DNA of 6,818 nucleotides, taken from contig CAJUKR010000012.1 of NCBI GenBank assembly GCA_910587025.1, forward strand, positions 1-6,818, read 5' to 3'. The stretch's first letter is position 1; the number at the start of each line of letters is the position of its first letter. Both the position numbers and the translations under genes were made by a program. The notes beneath the pieces are model-generated. The model did no database searches and was not told the origin of the DNA. It was given only the letters and a program-made list of their open reading frames with translations. This stretch comes from an uncultured Christensenellaceae bacterium (GTDB lineage Bacteria > Bacillota > Clostridia > Christensenellales > Pumilibacteraceae). Below, piece after piece: positions 5,786-6,818 of this stretch.

Positions 5786-6818
5786 TTTTGATTTCTCTGC
5801 GAACACCGAAAAATTCTCTGCCGATCTTCTTGACGAACTTCGGCTTTTTTCCGCGTTTTACGATGGGTCGCCGATTCGCGTCGATTTCTCAGACTCTGTA
5901 ACTCTTTGCGCATCGATCGTTGTCGGAGAGTTTTCGAAAAAATTCGATTCTCCGTTGCCTTGCGGCGACGGACTGGAAGTAAAACGCATTACGAAACGTT
6001 TTTTGAAGACGGCGTTGTACGATACGCTATCCGAGCATTACGGAGTAAAACTTCCGTGGGGAAGTCTTACGGGCGTGCGCCCCACAAAGCTCGCATACGA
6101 TTATCTGTCGCGCGGAGGAAGTCCGGACGGTATATCGTCTTACATGCAAAGCGTTTTTCGTGTGGACGGCAAACATGCCGACATAATAGAAAAAATAATC
6201 GACGTACAACGGCCGTATATCGAAGATCTTTCGGATAAAGTCAATCTTTATATCCATGTTCCGTATTGCGACGGAAAGTGTATATACTGCTCGTTTCCGT
6301 CCGCCGACGTGAATGCGAAAAACAGCCGCTTGGGCGAATATCTCGATGCGCTTATAAAAGAGATCTCGGTCGTAAAGGAATTTATAGCCCGTAACGGCAA
6401 ACGCATATTGTCGGTGTATATCGGCGGCGGTACGCCGTCGGTACTCGATGCAAACGGTATTTCGCGTCTTTTGCGTGCGACGGATATGCACGGCGCGGAG
6501 TTTACTTTCGAAGCGGGACGACCGGACAGCATAACGCGGGATAAATTGAAAGCCATGCGCGACGGCGGCGTCACTCGGGTATGTATAAATCCTCAGACCT
6601 TGAACGACCGCACTCTCGAAAGAATAGGACGCAGGCATACGACCGCACAGTTTTTCGAAGCCTACGAAACGGCGGCAGAGTACGGTTTCGACATAAATAC
6701 GGATATAATAGCCGGACTCGGCGGAGAAAACCTCGATGACTTTATCCGCACCGTGGACGGAATATACGATTTGTCGCCGAGTAACGTAACGGTGCATACG
6801 CTGTGCCGCAAGCGCGGA
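5778..6818 (+). CDS. hemZ: HemZ, HemN-like radical SAM protein (3' end beyond window)
   Basis: The frame is open from ATG 5778 to the last base, giving 347 codons with no stop; members of this family run to about 500 residues, so roughly the last third is missing. The N-terminal part (about 1-150) contains LPWGSLTGVRPTKL (92-105), a block characteristic of HemZ. The radical SAM core begins near 155 with VNLYIHVPYC and the cluster motif CX3CX2C (Cys164, Cys168, Cys171), which binds a [4Fe-4S] cluster and S-adenosylmethionine. It continues with YIGGGTPS (214-221), FEAGRPDSIT (244-253), INPQTLND (270-277), IGRRHT (283-288), DIIAGLGGE (309-317) and VHTLCRKRG at the edge. HemZ is annotated as an oxygen-independent coproporphyrinogen III oxidase/dehydrogenase, but the fourth cysteine of true HemN is absent (the sequence after Cys171 is SF), so the reaction is uncertain. 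It overlaps the MBL gene by 8 nt and is probably co-transcribed with it. In Clostridia hisS often follows, outside this window. Confidence 0.93.
   Translation, partial: MSDFDFSANTEKFSADLLDELRLFSAFYDGSPIRVDFSDSVTLCASIVVGEFSKKFDSPLPCGDGLEVKRITKRFLKTALYDTLSEHYGVKLPWGSLTGVRPTKLAYDYLSRGGSPDGISSYMQSVFRVDGKHADIIEKIIDVQRPYIEDLSDKVNLYIHVPYCDGKCIYCSFPSADVNAKNSRLGEYLDALIKEISVVKEFIARNGKRILSVYIGGGTPSVLDANGISRLLRATDMHGAEFTFEAGRPDSITRDKLKAMRDGGVTRVCINPQTLNDRTLERIGRRHTTAQFFEAYETAAEYGFDINTDIIAGLGGENLDDFIRTVDGIYDLSPSNVTVHTLCRKRG

Noticed and set aside
4889..5806. A 305-residue open frame on the minus strand, opposite the rel end and the MBL gene
   Set aside because: It crosses two confident + strand genes and a junction and shows no family motifs. 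It is an antisense shadow.
6422..6440. A GC-rich hairpin around GGCGGCGGTACGCCGTC
   Set aside because: It encodes the conserved GGGTPS loop of the radical SAM core and has no T run. The palindromic look follows from the codons.
6027..6797. A 256-residue minus-strand frame, plus other frames on both strands between 5906 and 6797
   Set aside because: They overlap the radical SAM core of hemZ, whose frame is open from 5778 to the right edge and carries every expected motif in order. hemZ itself is easy to miss because it has no stop in the window.

Overview
The window reads as a stretch of core chromosome from an uncultured anaerobic member of the Bacillota, most likely class Clostridia. Three things suggest this: the order secF - recJ - rel - MBL hydrolase - hemZ, a long Firmicutes-type RecJ of 781 residues, and a HemZ-type radical SAM protein. 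The left end carries a sequencing adapter, so the window is probably the end of a contig assembled from short reads, perhaps metagenomic. Species cannot be assigned by eye. All recognised genes are on the + strand. No tRNA, rRNA, CRISPR array, insertion sequence or phage gene was seen.

Layout from left to right. Bases 1-41 are not genomic: bases 8-41 match the Illumina TruSeq read-2 adapter. The 3' part of secF follows (membrane segments of the SecDF translocation motor, then an unusually long acidic tail), ending at 631. The only intergenic gap (632-685) holds a rho-independent-type hairpin. recJ (single-strand-specific 5'-3' exonuclease) runs from 686 to 3031. A complete bifunctional (p)ppGpp synthetase/hydrolase of the long Rel family runs from 3033 to 5177. 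A small glyoxalase-II-like metallo-beta-lactamase-fold hydrolase runs from 5174 to 5785. The 5' part of hemZ, a radical SAM gene, starts at 5778 and is still open at the right edge (6818).

The last four genes are packed as one transcription unit: a 1-nt gap between recJ and rel, a 4-nt ATGA overlap between rel and the hydrolase, and an 8-nt overlap between the hydrolase and hemZ. The ribosome binding sites of the last three lie inside the preceding coding sequence. The genes link DNA repair (RecJ), stringent response (Rel) and two enzymes of uncertain substrate. Compared with the arrangement common in Clostridia and Bacilli, apt (between recJ and rel) and dtd (just after rel) are missing here.

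I found no convincing new system. The points most worth a second look are the adapter artefact, the acidic SecF tail, the terminator placed almost on top of recJ, the missing apt and dtd, and the HemZ cysteine motif that lacks the fourth cysteine of true HemN.
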